A DNA stretch of 64,000 nucleotides from Pseudomonas siliginis (lineage in GTDB: Bacteria > Pseudomonadota > Gammaproteobacteria > Pseudomonadales > Pseudomonadaceae): assembly GCF_019145195.1 (NCBI RefSeq), contig NZ_JAHSTW010000013.1, positions 146,632 to 210,631 of the forward strand, in the 5' to 3' direction. Position numbers and translations under genes: made by a program. Below the pieces are notes generated by a model, which was not told the DNA's origin, did no database searches, and saw only the letters and a program-made list of their open reading frames with translations. The stretch's first letter is position 1, and every line of letters begins with the position of its first letter. Shown in pieces: positions 18,608-27,604 of this stretch.

Positions 18608-19210
18608 ATGTTGAAAATCGTCCACCTGCTAATGGGCGCAGCAGCCTTGCTGCTGTCGTTCATACCCAGCCTGAAAGCCGAAGCCGTTCCTTACCTGCAA
18701 CAGCCCGATGCACTTTACCTGGCCTTTTTCGGCCTGCTGAACCTGGTCATCGCTCCAGTGATTCCCTACTGGAACAAAGGCCCGCGCCAGCATCTGCAAA
18801 ATCTGGTCAGCGCCCTTCTGGTACTGACTGTCGTCCTGCAAACTTTGACCCTGATCGCGCCGATGCCGGTCATCGCTGGCCAGCCGGCCGTGTTGTTCAG
18901 CCTGGTGATCGCCCTGGTTGCCGTGCTGCTACATTTGGCTGTCAGCTTCTACAAATCGTCACCGGCCGCTGCGCCGACTACCTATGACATGAGCAATCGC
19001 GATACCGGCACCGTGAAGTGGTTCAACACTTCCAAGGGTTTCGGGTTTATCTCCCGGGATTCCGGCGATGATATTTTCGTGCACTTTCGCGCCATTCGTG
19101 GCGAAGGCCACCGTGTTCTGGTCGAAGGCCAGCGCGTCGAGTTCTCTGTGATGAACCGCGACAAAGGCCTGCAAGCCGAGGACGTGATCGCCGCTCTGCC
19201 GCGTCGCTGA
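18608..19210 (+). CDS. Membrane protein with C-terminal cold-shock domain
   Basis: A 200-aa fusion. Residues 1-120 hold four hydrophobic helices (about 4-22, 37-58, 67-90 and 95-117). Residues 131-197 form a complete CspA-type domain with KGFGFI (RNP1) and DIFVHF (RNP2). The predicted topology leaves the RNA-binding domain in the cytoplasm, tethered to the inner membrane. A cold-shock gene is known at this place in P. aeruginosa (between dps and slyX). The function of the membrane half is unknown, and the protein may localise RNA chaperoning to the membrane. Confidence 0.88.
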   Translation: MLKIVHLLMGAAALLLSFIPSLKAEAVPYLQQPDALYLAFFGLLNLVIAPVIPYWNKGPRQHLQNLVSALLVLTVVLQTLTLIAPMPVIAGQPAVLFSLVIALVAVLLHLAVSFYKSSPAAAPTTYDMSNRDTGTVKWFNTSKGFGFISRDSGDDIFVHFRAIRGEGHRVLVEGQRVEFSVMNRDKGLQAEDVIAALPRR

Positions 19211-19218
19211 TCCAAAGC

Positions 19219-19258
19219 AAAAAAACCGCGAACAGCCTGGCTGTCCGCGGTTTTTTTA
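19219..19258. terminator. Bidirectional intrinsic terminator
   Basis: AAAACCGCG and CGCGGTTTT arms enclose an inner AACAGCC/GGCTGT pairing, with A and T runs on either side. It lies between the convergent cold-shock-domain gene and slyX and can serve both. Confidence 0.9.
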
Positions 19259-19273
19259 TGTCTGCCGAATGAC

Positions 19274-19480
19274 TCAATAATGCGGCGGTGGCGCATCTTC
19301 TTCAAAAGCACCGAACTGCCCGACCATTTCTTCGTGACGCTTGATCAGCGCTTCCATCTGCAATTGCAGGCGCTCGATGACTCTCTGCTGGGCCACCAGC
19401 ACATCGTTCAATGCCTGAATGGTGTCGTCCTGAAAGGCCAGACGGCTTTCCAGATCGGTTACGCGCTCTTCAAGGCTCAT
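19274..19480 (-). CDS. slyX: SlyX-family protein
   Basis: A 68-aa coiled-coil protein. LEERVTDLESRLAFQDDTIQALNDVLVAQQRVIERLQ forms heptads, and the protein ends in the family-typical DAPPPHY. Its function is unknown; in enterobacteria it is named from proximity to slyD. It starts 3 nt after the HIT gene stop, so it is cotranscribed. Confidence 0.93.
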   Translation of the reverse strand: MSLEERVTDLESRLAFQDDTIQALNDVLVAQQRVIERLQLQMEALIKRHEEMVGQFGAFEEDAPPPHY

Positions 19481-19483
19481 GAC

Positions 19484-19918
19484 TCAGCCCTCCACAAAGG
19501 TGAATTCTTCGGTCAGCACCAGACGCAAGCGCTCGCGAATGGCTGCTACCTGTTCCGCGCTGTACGGCTTGGCCGGGTGCCTGCCCCAGACCGGAGCCGG
19601 CCAGGCGGCATCGTCACGCTTACGCACAATGACATGCATGTGTAACTGACTGACAACGTTGCCCAGGGTTGCCACGTTCAGCTTGTCGGCGTCGAACGAA
19701 TCCTTGAGCAACTCGGCAAGGGTGGTGGTTTCTCGCCATAGCTGTTGCTGATCGGCGACATCCAACTGAAACAACTCGCTTATATCCTCGCGACGAGGTA
19801 CCAGGATGAACCAAGGGTAATTGCTGTCGTTGGACAGCAACAGCCGGCACAACGGAAAGTCGCCGATGACCAGGGCGTCCTGTTGAAATCGTGAATCCAA
19901 AGCAAACACTGTGAGCAC
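19484..19918 (-). CDS. HIT-domain protein
   Basis: A 144-aa histidine-triad superfamily protein, probably a nucleotide hydrolase or transferase. The motif region is SQLHMHVIVRKRDD at about residues 89-102. The first position of the His-x-His-x-His triad is Gln here, while the two following His, including the presumed nucleophile, are kept. The N-terminal part has the substrate-binding LLLSNDSNYPWFILVPRR. It is adjacent to slyX. The substrate is unknown. Confidence 0.88.
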   Translation of the reverse strand: MLTVFALDSRFQQDALVIGDFPLCRLLLSNDSNYPWFILVPRREDISELFQLDVADQQQLWRETTTLAELLKDSFDADKLNVATLGNVVSQLHMHVIVRKRDDAAWPAPVWGRHPAKPYSAEQVAAIRERLRLVLTEEFTFVEG

Positions 19919-20801
19919 TCCCGCTGATCCTCTAACTCAGCTTAGCGGCGGCCCATTCGAAGCAGCGCGCCAAGCGACAGAACGGCAGCATACCTGCGAA
20001 TGCAGCGAGCTTCACGCCGCTGCCAGCAGTAAATCGTCAGGCGCTCCGACATGAAACATTTATCCCGGCCGCGCACCAACACAGGCCTCGACATGAGCCT
20101 TGACGTGAAGAGCTGCACGAAAATCCTTGATCTACCGTACCTCAGGTCAGTCGCCGCCAGATTGCCCAAGGCTGGATTCATGATTTTTTTGCACCAAAAC
20201 TGCACAACACGACTACGCTCACTGGGTCGGGCATCCGCTAAATACTCAGTAAGGGGTGAACCGGTAACGTTTTTTGCTGTCCTGCGCACCCTGGGTACGC
20301 TGCAACACCATTGGGAGAACCTCGTCAAGCCCGCAGCAAAAAAGGCTCCGGAGCCCCGTTTTCACACGGTTTTCACATCTGCGAGCGGCCCATAGAAAAA
20401 TAACCGCAGCGTTTTCGCGGTTTGTGCACGCTTGTTGCATTAGTAACCGTATGGACTATAAGCGCACCACTGGAAGTGGTCGCTTGAAGCCAATAAAAAC
20501 AGTGGCAGGGTTGCCCGATGGAGATTCAAGTGTTTTGCCAGGGACTCTTTTTTAGCGATGCAAAAAAGGCCCGGAAACAGCGATAAAGTTGTCAGTCCGG
20601 CTGCATCGGTACTGTGAATTTGCGACATCCAGCGCTCCTTTTGCGACAACGCCGTAAAGAAGCTGAAAGGTTGATTTCGCAAGTATCGCCAACAATGTCG
20701 GCGTGATATAAGTTTGCGCCGACACAAAAAGAAAGAGCCGCCCAGATAATAAAACAGGTGGGACGGCAGTACTCTTCTAAAAACCAAAGGAGCAAATCAC
20801 G
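19919..20801. promoter_or_regulatory. Long intergenic region upstream of the porin
   Basis: About 880 nt with no credible gene. A candidate sigma-70 pair, TTGCAT (20435-20440) and TATAAG (20457-20462) with a 16-nt spacer, points rightward. It overlaps a near-perfect 26-nt dyad, AAGCG-C-ACCACT-GGA-AGTGGT-CGCTT (20460-20485), suggestive of an operator. Just before the porin ribosome-binding site GCCGCCCA (20737) can pair with TGGG-A-CGGC (20759), forming a leader hairpin. ORFs of 93-128 codons here have no protein-like features. Confidence 0.45.
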
Positions 20802-22154
20802 ATGCGCGTGATGAAGTGGAGCATGATCGCCCTGGCTGTTGCAGCAGGCACCTCGCAGTTCGCAATGGCGTCTTCTCAGGATGAAGCCAAAGGTTTCCTG
20901 GAAGATCAGAGCCTGAAACTGAAGACTCGTTTCGAATACATGAACCGCGACTACAAAAATGGCGCGGGCAACGTTTCCAACGGTGACGGCACTTTCAAAA
21001 GTGGCTATCGCCAGGATAGCGGTCTCAGCCAACTGCTGACTTACGAGTCGGGCTTCACTCAAGGCACCGTAGGCTTCGGTCTCGACGCCATGGCCATGGG
21101 TTCGGTAAAACTGGACGGCGGTTCGGGTCGTCGTGGTAACGGCTTGTTCGCCAACGACAGCGATGGCAACCCTGAGAAATCCCAGGGCAAGGTCGGCGGC
21201 GCAGTCAAATTCCGTGTATCCGACACCGTTCTGAAATACGGTCAGCAATTCGTTGCCAGCCCGGTTTTCGCCACTGACGACAGCCGTCTGCTGCCAGAAG
21301 TCGCCACCGGTACCCTGATCACTTCCAAAGAGATCAAAGGTCTGGAACTTAGCGCAGGTCGCTTCACAGCGCTGAGCAAGCAGACCGGCATGGGCCGCGA
21401 CAGCATCGCCGGTCTGCCGGATGAAGATGGCAATGGCGGCAAAGGCCTGACCAGCATCAACATCTTCGGTGCCAGCTATGCCTTCACAGACAATTTCACC
21501 GGTGCATTGGCTGCTTCCGACGCTGAAGACTACTTCAAGAAGTACTACGTCAACCTCAACTACACCTTGCCGATCAACGACGAGCAGTCGCTGAACTTCG
21601 ACTTCAACGGTTACCACACCAAAGGCGACAAACGCGGCGACTTGGTCAGTGCAATTGGCGACGAGACCGACGACAACGATACCCGTGGCGTAGACAACAA
21701 CCTGTGGTCCTTGGCAGCAGCTTACAGCTTGGGCGCCCACAAGTTCACCGTTGCTTACCAGCAGTCGAGCGGCGACAACGCTTACTACTATGGCGTTGAC
21801 GGCAACAGTACAATTTTCGTGGCCAACTCCATCCAGATTTCCGACTTCGTGGGCCGCGAAGAAAAATCGTGGCAGGCTCGCTATGACCTGAACATGAAGA
21901 CTTACGGCGTACCTGGCCTGAGCTTCATGACCCGTTATGTGATGGGTGACAACATCAAGACCAACGGTCTGGGTGAAGGTAAAGAGAACGAGTGGAACGC
22001 CGAGTCCAAGTACGTGGTTCAGGAAGGTCCGGCCAAAGACCTGTCGTTCCGTCTGCGTTACGCCATGTACCGCTCCAACGGTGCCTACAGCGGTTACTCG
22101 TCTGATAACAACGACACCCGTCTGATCATCGAGTACCCACTGAACATCCTCTAA
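20802..22154 (+). CDS. OprD-family outer membrane porin
   Basis: An outer-membrane, substrate-specific 18-strand beta-barrel for uptake of amino acids, peptides or small acids. It has 450 aa. The signal peptide is MKWSMIALAVAAGTSQFAMA. The mature protein shows OprD-family blocks FLEDQSLKLKTRFEYMNRDY, YESGFTQGTVGFGLDAMAMG, KYGQQFVASPVFATDDSRLLPE and a C-terminal RLIIEYPLNIL strand. AAAGGAG lies before the ATG. The site corresponds to oprD in P. aeruginosa, but which substrate subfamily it belongs to cannot be told from sequence alone. Confidence 0.94.
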   Translation: MRVMKWSMIALAVAAGTSQFAMASSQDEAKGFLEDQSLKLKTRFEYMNRDYKNGAGNVSNGDGTFKSGYRQDSGLSQLLTYESGFTQGTVGFGLDAMAMGSVKLDGGSGRRGNGLFANDSDGNPEKSQGKVGGAVKFRVSDTVLKYGQQFVASPVFATDDSRLLPEVATGTLITSKEIKGLELSAGRFTALSKQTGMGRDSIAGLPDEDGNGGKGLTSINIFGASYAFTDNFTGALAASDAEDYFKKYYVNLNYTLPINDEQSLNFDFNGYHTKGDKRGDLVSAIGDETDDNDTRGVDNNLWSLAAAYSLGAHKFTVAYQQSSGDNAYYYGVDGNSTIFVANSIQISDFVGREEKSWQARYDLNMKTYGVPGLSFMTRYVMGDNIKTNGLGEGKENEWNAESKYVVQEGPAKDLSFRLRYAMYRSNGAYSGYSSDNNDTRLIIEYPLNIL

Positions 22155-22196
22155 TAAGGTTGCGAAGCTGACGTACTGTAGAGCTCTGCTCTAACA

Positions 22197-22231
22197 AAAC
22201 CGCCCGCCTGAATCAGGTGGGCGGTTTTTTT
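22197..22231 (+). terminator. Intrinsic terminator of the porin gene
   Basis: AAAACCGCCC pairs with GGGCGGTTTT around an inner CCTG/CAGG, followed by a T run, about 43 nt after the stop. Confidence 0.93.
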
Positions 22232-22305
22232 ATGGATGAATAACTGATCAAACAGACAAACATTAGCTAGCTACTTATTAGCCAGCATAGTTTCATCGCG
22301 CCGAT

Positions 22306-22341
22306 AAAAAACCCGAGAGTGCACACACTGCTCGGGTTTTA
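22306..22341 (-). terminator. Intrinsic terminator of the MscS gene
   Basis: AAAACCCGAG and CTCGGGTTTT arms flank a 14-nt centre, with a T run on the minus strand, downstream of the leftward mscS-type gene. Confidence 0.85.
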
Positions 22342-22378
22342 TATTAGTTGCTGACTGCCAAGCCAACTTCCAACACGA

Positions 22379-23221
22379 TTACTGCGTGGCAGATTCCTGC
22401 ACTACACGTATAACCCGCTGCGGAAATGGAATATCAATACCGGCAGCCTTCAAACGATCACGCGCCTGCTCATTGAACATGAACATCACATCCCAATAGT
22501 CCGCAGTTTTAACCCATACGCGCAGGGATACAGTGATCGAACTGTCGCCCAATGTCGAAATCACCGCCTGTGGCTCCGGGTCCTGCATGACGCGGGGATC
22601 CTTGGCCAGATCCAGCAATACCTGACGGGCCTTCTGCAGATCCGCTTCGTAATCCACGCCGACATCAAACACGACTTTGCGCGTTGGCTGACGGTTGGTG
22701 TTGGTGATGATGCCGTTCGACAGATTGCCGTTGGGCAGGATGATGGTCTTGTTGTCGCCGGTACGCAGCACAGTGTGAAAAATCTGGATGCTGTCGACAG
22801 TACCCGCTACACCTTGGGCTTCGATCCAGTCACCGATGCGGAACGGGCGGAACAGCAGAATCAGCACGCCGCCAGCGAAGTTGGCCAGGCTGCCCTGCAG
22901 GGCCAGACCGATCGCCAGACCCGCAGCACCGATGGCCGCGACGAACGAGGTGGTTTCGACGCCGATCATCGACGCGACGCTGACAATCAGCAGCACCTTG
23001 AGAATGATGTTGGCCAGACTGCTGATAAAGCCTTGCAGCGCGAGGTCGGCATTGCGCAGAGCGAGCAGACCGCCGAGTTTCTGCGTGACCTTGTTGATCA
23101 GCCACCAGCCGATGGCCAGGGTAATCACTGCCAGCAACACGCGGCTGCCGTACTCCATGATCATCGGGATCCACGCCTGGGACGCCTTGACCAGGTGGTC
23201 CACTTCCGCATTCAAATCCAT
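22379..23221 (-). CDS. mscS: MscS-family small-conductance mechanosensitive channel
   Basis: An inner-membrane channel that releases solutes on osmotic downshock. It has 280 aa, the same size as E. coli MscS. There are three helices at about 25-45, 62-85 and 92-125. The pore-lining TM3 has the Gly/Ala pattern GAAGLAIGLALQGSLANFAGG. The beta domain follows with FRIGDWIEAQGVAGTVDSIQIFHTVLRT and LPNGNLSNGIITNTN. It is monocistronic, with a terminator after it and a REP pair upstream. Confidence 0.94.
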   Translation of the reverse strand: MDLNAEVDHLVKASQAWIPMIMEYGSRVLLAVITLAIGWWLINKVTQKLGGLLALRNADLALQGFISSLANIILKVLLIVSVASMIGVETTSFVAAIGAAGLAIGLALQGSLANFAGGVLILLFRPFRIGDWIEAQGVAGTVDSIQIFHTVLRTGDNKTIILPNGNLSNGIITNTNRQPTRKVVFDVGVDYEADLQKARQVLLDLAKDPRVMQDPEPQAVISTLGDSSITVSLRVWVKTADYWDVMFMFNEQARDRLKAAGIDIPFPQRVIRVVQESATQ

Positions 23222-23267
23222 GTTCTATCTCCTGATTTCCGGCTTCCCGGGGTGTATTCAAAACAAC

Positions 23268-23356
23268 TGTGGGAGCGAGCCTGCTCGCGAATGCGGCGTG
23301 TCAGTCAACTTTTCGCTGAATGAAACACCGCATTCGCGAGCAGGCTCGCTCCCACA
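23268..23356. repeat. REP pair (copy 2 of 7)
   Basis: Inverted TGTGGGAGCGAGCCTGCTCG arms with a 41-nt centre, between the leftward genes yajQ and mscS. Confidence 0.95.
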
Positions 23357-23373
23357 TAGCCTTCAGACCAAGC

Positions 23374-23859
23374 TTAGTCGCGGAAGTTGTTGAACTGCAG
23401 CGGCATGCCGAATTCCTTGGCACGCAGGGCCGCGATGGCTTCCTGCAAATCGTCGCGCTTCTTGCCGGTGACACGCACCTGCTCGCCCTGAATGGCGGCC
23501 TGGACCTTGAGCTTGGCTTCCTTGATGTGGCCGACGATTTTCTTTGCCAGCTCCTTGTCGATGCCTTCCTTGAGGATGGCGTCCTGCTTCATCAGCTTGC
23601 CGGACGCGTAAGCATCCTTGACCTCGAGGCACTGCACGTCGATCTTGCGCTTGGTCAGCGCCAGCTTGAGGATTTCGATCATCGCTTCGAGCTGGAAAGC
23701 GGCTTCGGCGGTAAGGCTTACGGTCAGGTCCTTTTCCTTGAACTCGAAGCTGCCCTTGCCTTTCAGGTCATAACGACGATCGAGTTCCTTCACGGCGTTC
23801 TCGACCGCGTTGGTGAGTTCGTGTTTGTCCAGTTCGGATACCACGTCGAACGACGGCAT
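23374..23859 (-). CDS. yajQ: YajQ-family cyclic-di-GMP-binding protein
   Basis: A 161-aa protein of the UPF0234/YajQ family. It starts MPSFDVVSELDKHELTNAVENAVKELDRRYDLKG and ends GMPLQFNNFRD, both diagnostic. Members in Xanthomonas and Pseudomonas bind cyclic-di-GMP and influence gene expression. The fold is two ferredoxin-like halves. It is divergent from panE, with a 140-nt shared promoter region. Confidence 0.94.
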   Translation of the reverse strand: MPSFDVVSELDKHELTNAVENAVKELDRRYDLKGKGSFEFKEKDLTVSLTAEAAFQLEAMIEILKLALTKRKIDVQCLEVKDAYASGKLMKQDAILKEGIDKELAKKIVGHIKEAKLKVQAAIQGEQVRVTGKKRDDLQEAIAALRAKEFGMPLQFNNFRD

Positions 23860-23999
23860 GTAATCTCTCCAATAAAAAGGCGCACTCGATGTGGATGGAG
23901 CGCGCTTGGCTTGCGGTTAAAATCGGGCTCATTATAACGGGTCTTTTCCTACCGATACGGCGAGCCGCACATGCCTGCAAGCAATCGAGCAAAAAACTG

Positions 24000-24917
24000 A
24001 TGTCGACCACCTGGCACGTACTTGGCGCCGGCAGCCTCGGCACACTCTGGGCGACACGTCTGGCTCGCGCCGGCTTGCCAGTGCGGCTGATCCTGCGCAA
24101 TGCGGCGCGCTTGCACAGCTACGAGGCAGTGGGCGGCTTGACCCTGGTAGAAAACGGACAAGCTCACACCTATGCAGTTCCCGGCGAAACCCCGGACAGC
24201 TCCGAGCCAATTCGCCGATTGCTGGTCGCGTGCAAGGCCTATGACGCCGAAGAGGCCGTCGCCCGCCTCGCTTCACGCCTCGCTCCGGACGCCGAACTGA
24301 TCCTCCTGCAAAACGGCCTCGGCAGTCAGGACGCCGTCGCCGCGCGGGTGCCACAGGCGCGCTGCATCAGCGCCTCCAGCACCGAGGGCGCGTTCCGTGA
24401 TGGCGATTGGCGCGTGGTGTTTGCCGGTCACGGTTTCAACTGGCTGGGCGATGCGGCAAATCCGCTGGCGCCGGTCTGGCTGGACGATCTGCAAGCGGCG
24501 AACATTCCCCATGAATGGAGCGCTGACATCCTCAGTCGACTGTGGCGCAAACTGGCGCTGAACTGCGCGATCAACCCGCTGAGCGTGCTCCACGATTGCC
24601 GCAACGGCGGGCTGAGCGAGCATCACTGCGAAGTTGCCACACTCTGTGCCGAATTGACCGAACTGCTCGAACGCTGCGGCCAACCCGCTGCGGCGGACAA
24701 TCTGCAAGCGGAAGTCGAACGAGTGATCCACGCCACCGCCGCCAATTACTCTTCGATGTATCAGGACGTCGCCAACCAGCGCCGCACCGAGATCAGCTAT
24801 CTGTTGGGCCACGCCTGCAAAGTCGCCGAGCGCCATCAGTTGCATCTGCCGCATCTGCACCAGTTGCAGCAACGTTTGGTGGCGCATCTGCACAAGCGTG
24901 GATTGCCCAGCGACTGA
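24000..24917 (+). CDS. panE: 2-dehydropantoate 2-reductase
   Basis: NADPH-dependent reduction of ketopantoate to pantoate for coenzyme A. It has 305 aa from MSTTWHVLGAGSLGTLWATRLARAG. The 37-codon upstream extension of the frame lacks similarity and is rejected. The Rossmann motif GAGSLG is at residues 9-14. The catalytic region LWRKLALNCAINPLSVLHDCRNG contains the conserved Lys, and NYSSMYQDVANQRRTEISYLLG is at the C-terminus. The putative sensor kinase begins 33 nt downstream. Confidence 0.94.
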   Translation: MSTTWHVLGAGSLGTLWATRLARAGLPVRLILRNAARLHSYEAVGGLTLVENGQAHTYAVPGETPDSSEPIRRLLVACKAYDAEEAVARLASRLAPDAELILLQNGLGSQDAVAARVPQARCISASSTEGAFRDGDWRVVFAGHGFNWLGDAANPLAPVWLDDLQAANIPHEWSADILSRLWRKLALNCAINPLSVLHDCRNGGLSEHHCEVATLCAELTELLERCGQPAAADNLQAEVERVIHATAANYSSMYQDVANQRRTEISYLLGHACKVAERHQLHLPHLHQLQQRLVAHLHKRGLPSD

Positions 24918-24950
24918 GCAGCCGCTAGGCTGACGACTTGTTCCCCTGCT

Positions 24951-26999
24951 GTGATAAACCTGATGCCATTGCGCCAGCGCCTTGAAAACCTGCCGGTCGG
25001 CCAGAAACTGCTGGCCGCCCTGCTGGTGTTGTTGACCACGGTTCTGCTGGTCGCCAACCTGACCTTTATCAGCGCCGCCTATTACATTTCCCAGGAAAGC
25101 ATGGCACCACAGGCCCTGCAGACCATCGGCCGGCTGATCGCCAATCCGAGTCTGGTCAGCGATGCGCTGGAGTCGCCGCGCAGCGCCGAGCGCCTGCTCA
25201 AGGAACTCGACAGTTATTCACCGCTGCGCGCCGCCGCCCTGTACGACGGCAAGGGCGAACGCCTGGCGCAAGTGCAGCGCGGGGAAAAACTCAGCCTCCC
25301 CGAGCGCTACCGCCACGTCGAAGCCTGGCAACTCACCGAGTTCCGCAGCAACCAACTGATCACCCTGCCCCGCCCCGGCGCCGCGCCGGGGCATCTGTTG
25401 CTGGTCGCCAGCAGCGAACTGCCGATGGCGTTCTACACCGGCACTCTGACCGCAAGCCTCGGCATCCTGATCTTCAGCGTACTGCTGTGGCTGGTCATCG
25501 CCCGGCAGATCAAGCGCCTGATTACCCGGCCGATTCACCAGTTGGAGGAATTGTCCCGGCAGGTCACCCGCGAAGAGAACTACGCCCTGCGCGCCGCGCG
25601 CGGCAACCACGACGAAATCGGCAGTCTGGCCGAGGCGTTCAACACCATGCTTTCGCGCATCGAAGCCCGCGAGCAGCAGCTCAAGCGTGCCCGCGACGAC
25701 TCGCAGGCCGCCTACGATCAGGCGCAAGGGCTGGCCGAGGAAACCCGCCATACCAACCGCAAACTGGAGCTGGAAGTCCAGGTGCGCAGCAAGATCGAAA
25801 AGAAGCTCACCGGCTTCCAGAATTATCTCAACAGCATCATCGACTCGATGCCCTCGGCGCTGATCGCCCTCGATGAGCAGCTTTACGTTACCCAGTGGAA
25901 CCAGGAGGCCAGCGCGCTCTCCGGCACGCGCCTGGACGAGGCTTTGAACCAGCCGATCTTCCTCGCCTTCGAACCGCTCAAGCCGTTTTTGCCGCAGCTC
26001 AAGGCCACAGTCGAACAGCACACCGTGGCCAAAGTCGATCGGGTGACCTGGTTCAAGGACGATGAACCCAAGCATTACGCGCTGACGTTTTACCCACTGA
26101 TGGGCGGTGCCGGGCGTGGCGTGGTGATCCGTATCGATGACATCACTCAGCGTCTGTCGCTGGAAGAAATGATGGTGCAGTCGGAGAAGATGCTCTCGGT
26201 CGGTGGCCTCGCGGCCGGCATGGCCCATGAAATCAACAACCCGCTCGGCGCGATCCTGCACAACGTGCAGAACATTCGCCGGCGTCTGTCGGCGGATCTG
26301 CCGAAGAACATCGAGACTGCCGAACAACTGGGCATCGAACTGGACACTGTGAACCGCTACCTGCAAGGCCGCGAAGTCCCGCAACTGCTCGACGGCATTC
26401 AACAGGCCGGCGCCCGCGCGGCGAAAATCGTCACGCACATGCTCAGCTTCAGCCGCCGCAGCACCCGGCAAATGGCGCCGTGCGATCTGCCGGCGCTGAT
26501 CGATCAAGCCGTGGAAATCGCCGGTAACGACTTCGATCTGGCCATCGGTTTCGACTTCAAGGGCCAGGCGATCATCCGCCAGTTCGACCCGGCACTGGGT
26601 CCAGTGCCGGGCACCGCCAACGAGCTGGAACAGGTGCTGCTCAATCTGCTGAAAAATGCCGCGCAGGCGATTCATCAGCGAGAAGACGACAGCGAGCCGG
26701 GCCGGATCATTTTGCGCACCAGACTCAATCCGCCGTGGGCCGAGATTCAGGTCGAGGACAACGGCATCGGCATGAGCGAGAACGTGCGCAAGCGCACTTT
26801 CGAGCCGTTCTTTACCACCAAGGAAATCGGCCAGGGCACCGGCCTTGGCCTGTCGGTGTCGTACTTCATCATCACCAACAATCACAAAGGCCAGATGGAA
26901 GTGCAGTCGGCGCCCGGCCAGGGCACTTGCTTCACTCTGCGTCTGCCGCTGGTGCAGCCTGCGCCGTTGACCACCGAAACCAATTCACTACCGAGGTAA
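24951..26999 (+). CDS. Membrane sensor histidine kinase
   Basis: 682 aa from a GTG; an ATG four codons on (24963) is an alternative. TM1 is at about 17-43 and a periplasmic region spans about 44-160. TM2 is at about 166-186 and a HAMP domain at about 188-240. A coiled coil runs about 235-285 and a PAS domain about 290-400 (IIDSMPSALIALDEQLYVTQWNQEAS). The HisKA H-box is GLAAGMAHEINNPLGAI with the phosphorylated His at about 426. The HATPase_c domain has N (LLNLLKNAAQAI), G1 (VEDNGIGM) and G2 (GTGLGLSVSY) boxes. No response regulator is adjacent, so it is an orphan of unknown signal. It is followed after 3 nt by the adenosyltransferase gene. Confidence 0.92.
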   Translation: MINLMPLRQRLENLPVGQKLLAALLVLLTTVLLVANLTFISAAYYISQESMAPQALQTIGRLIANPSLVSDALESPRSAERLLKELDSYSPLRAAALYDGKGERLAQVQRGEKLSLPERYRHVEAWQLTEFRSNQLITLPRPGAAPGHLLLVASSELPMAFYTGTLTASLGILIFSVLLWLVIARQIKRLITRPIHQLEELSRQVTREENYALRAARGNHDEIGSLAEAFNTMLSRIEAREQQLKRARDDSQAAYDQAQGLAEETRHTNRKLELEVQVRSKIEKKLTGFQNYLNSIIDSMPSALIALDEQLYVTQWNQEASALSGTRLDEALNQPIFLAFEPLKPFLPQLKATVEQHTVAKVDRVTWFKDDEPKHYALTFYPLMGGAGRGVVIRIDDITQRLSLEEMMVQSEKMLSVGGLAAGMAHEINNPLGAILHNVQNIRRRLSADLPKNIETAEQLGIELDTVNRYLQGREVPQLLDGIQQAGARAAKIVTHMLSFSRRSTRQMAPCDLPALIDQAVEIAGNDFDLAIGFDFKGQAIIRQFDPALGPVPGTANELEQVLLNLLKNAAQAIHQREDDSEPGRIILRTRLNPPWAEIQVEDNGIGMSENVRKRTFEPFFTTKEIGQGTGLGLSVSYFIITNNHKGQMEVQSAPGQGTCFTLRLPLVQPAPLTTETNSLPR

Positions 27000-27002
27000 C
27001 CC

Positions 27003-27587
27003 ATGGGCTTTCGCTTGTCGAAGATCTACACCCGCACCGGCGACAAAGGCGAAACAGGCCTCGGTGACGGCCGTCGCGTCCCCAAGGATCACCCGCGCAT
27101 CGAGGCGATCGGCGAGGTCGATACGCTGAACAGTCAAATCGGCGTGCTGCTCGCCGGTTTGCTCGCCGAGCGCGAAGTGCATCCGGGGCTGAATGAAATC
27201 ATCGAAGTGTTGGCGCCGTGTCAGCATCGCCTGTTCGACCTCGGCGGTGAACTGGCGATGCCGGAATATCAGGCGTTGAACGAGGCTGAAATCGAGCGGC
27301 TGGAAGCGGCCATCGATGTATGGAATGAAGAGCTGGGGCCGCTGGAGAATTTCATCTTGCCAGGTGGTTCGATGTTGATTGCGCAGGCACATGTCTGCCG
27401 CAGTTTGGCGCGCAGTGCCGAACGCCGCTGTCAGCATTTGAATGCGCTGGAGCCGTTGGCCGGGGTTGGCCTGGCGTATATCAATCGGTTGTCGGATTTG
27501 CTGTTTGTTGTGGCGCGGTTGATTGCGCGGCGGCAAGGGGTGGCGGAGATTTTGTGGCAGCCGGCTGCGAAACCTGAAGGAAAGTAG
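27003..27587 (+). CDS. PduO-type cob(I)alamin adenosyltransferase
   Basis: Makes adenosylcobalamin from cob(I)alamin and ATP. It has 194 aa. The ATP-binding N-terminal motif YTRTGDKGETGLGDGRRVPKDHPRIEAIGEVD is at about residues 10-41. The helical core has FILPGGS and AERRCQHLN. It is the PduO/MMAB type, unrelated to CobA/BtuR. Close spacing to the sensor kinase suggests cotranscription, but no shared function is evident. Confidence 0.93.
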   Translation: MGFRLSKIYTRTGDKGETGLGDGRRVPKDHPRIEAIGEVDTLNSQIGVLLAGLLAEREVHPGLNEIIEVLAPCQHRLFDLGGELAMPEYQALNEAEIERLEAAIDVWNEELGPLENFILPGGSMLIAQAHVCRSLARSAERRCQHLNALEPLAGVGLAYINRLSDLLFVVARLIARRQGVAEILWQPAAKPEGK

Positions 27588-27604
27588 CGCCTTACAGGAC
27601 GCCA

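Noticed and set aside
19484..19918. HIT protein as inactive because the first triad His is Gln
   Set aside because: The two remaining His, including the presumed nucleophile, are intact, so loss of activity is not supported.
20460..20550. Small RNA between the HIT gene and the porin
   Set aside because: The hairpin at 20460 overlaps the -10 box, so it would not be in the transcript, and the T run near 20550 lacks a good stem. It is kept only as a candidate promoter/operator.
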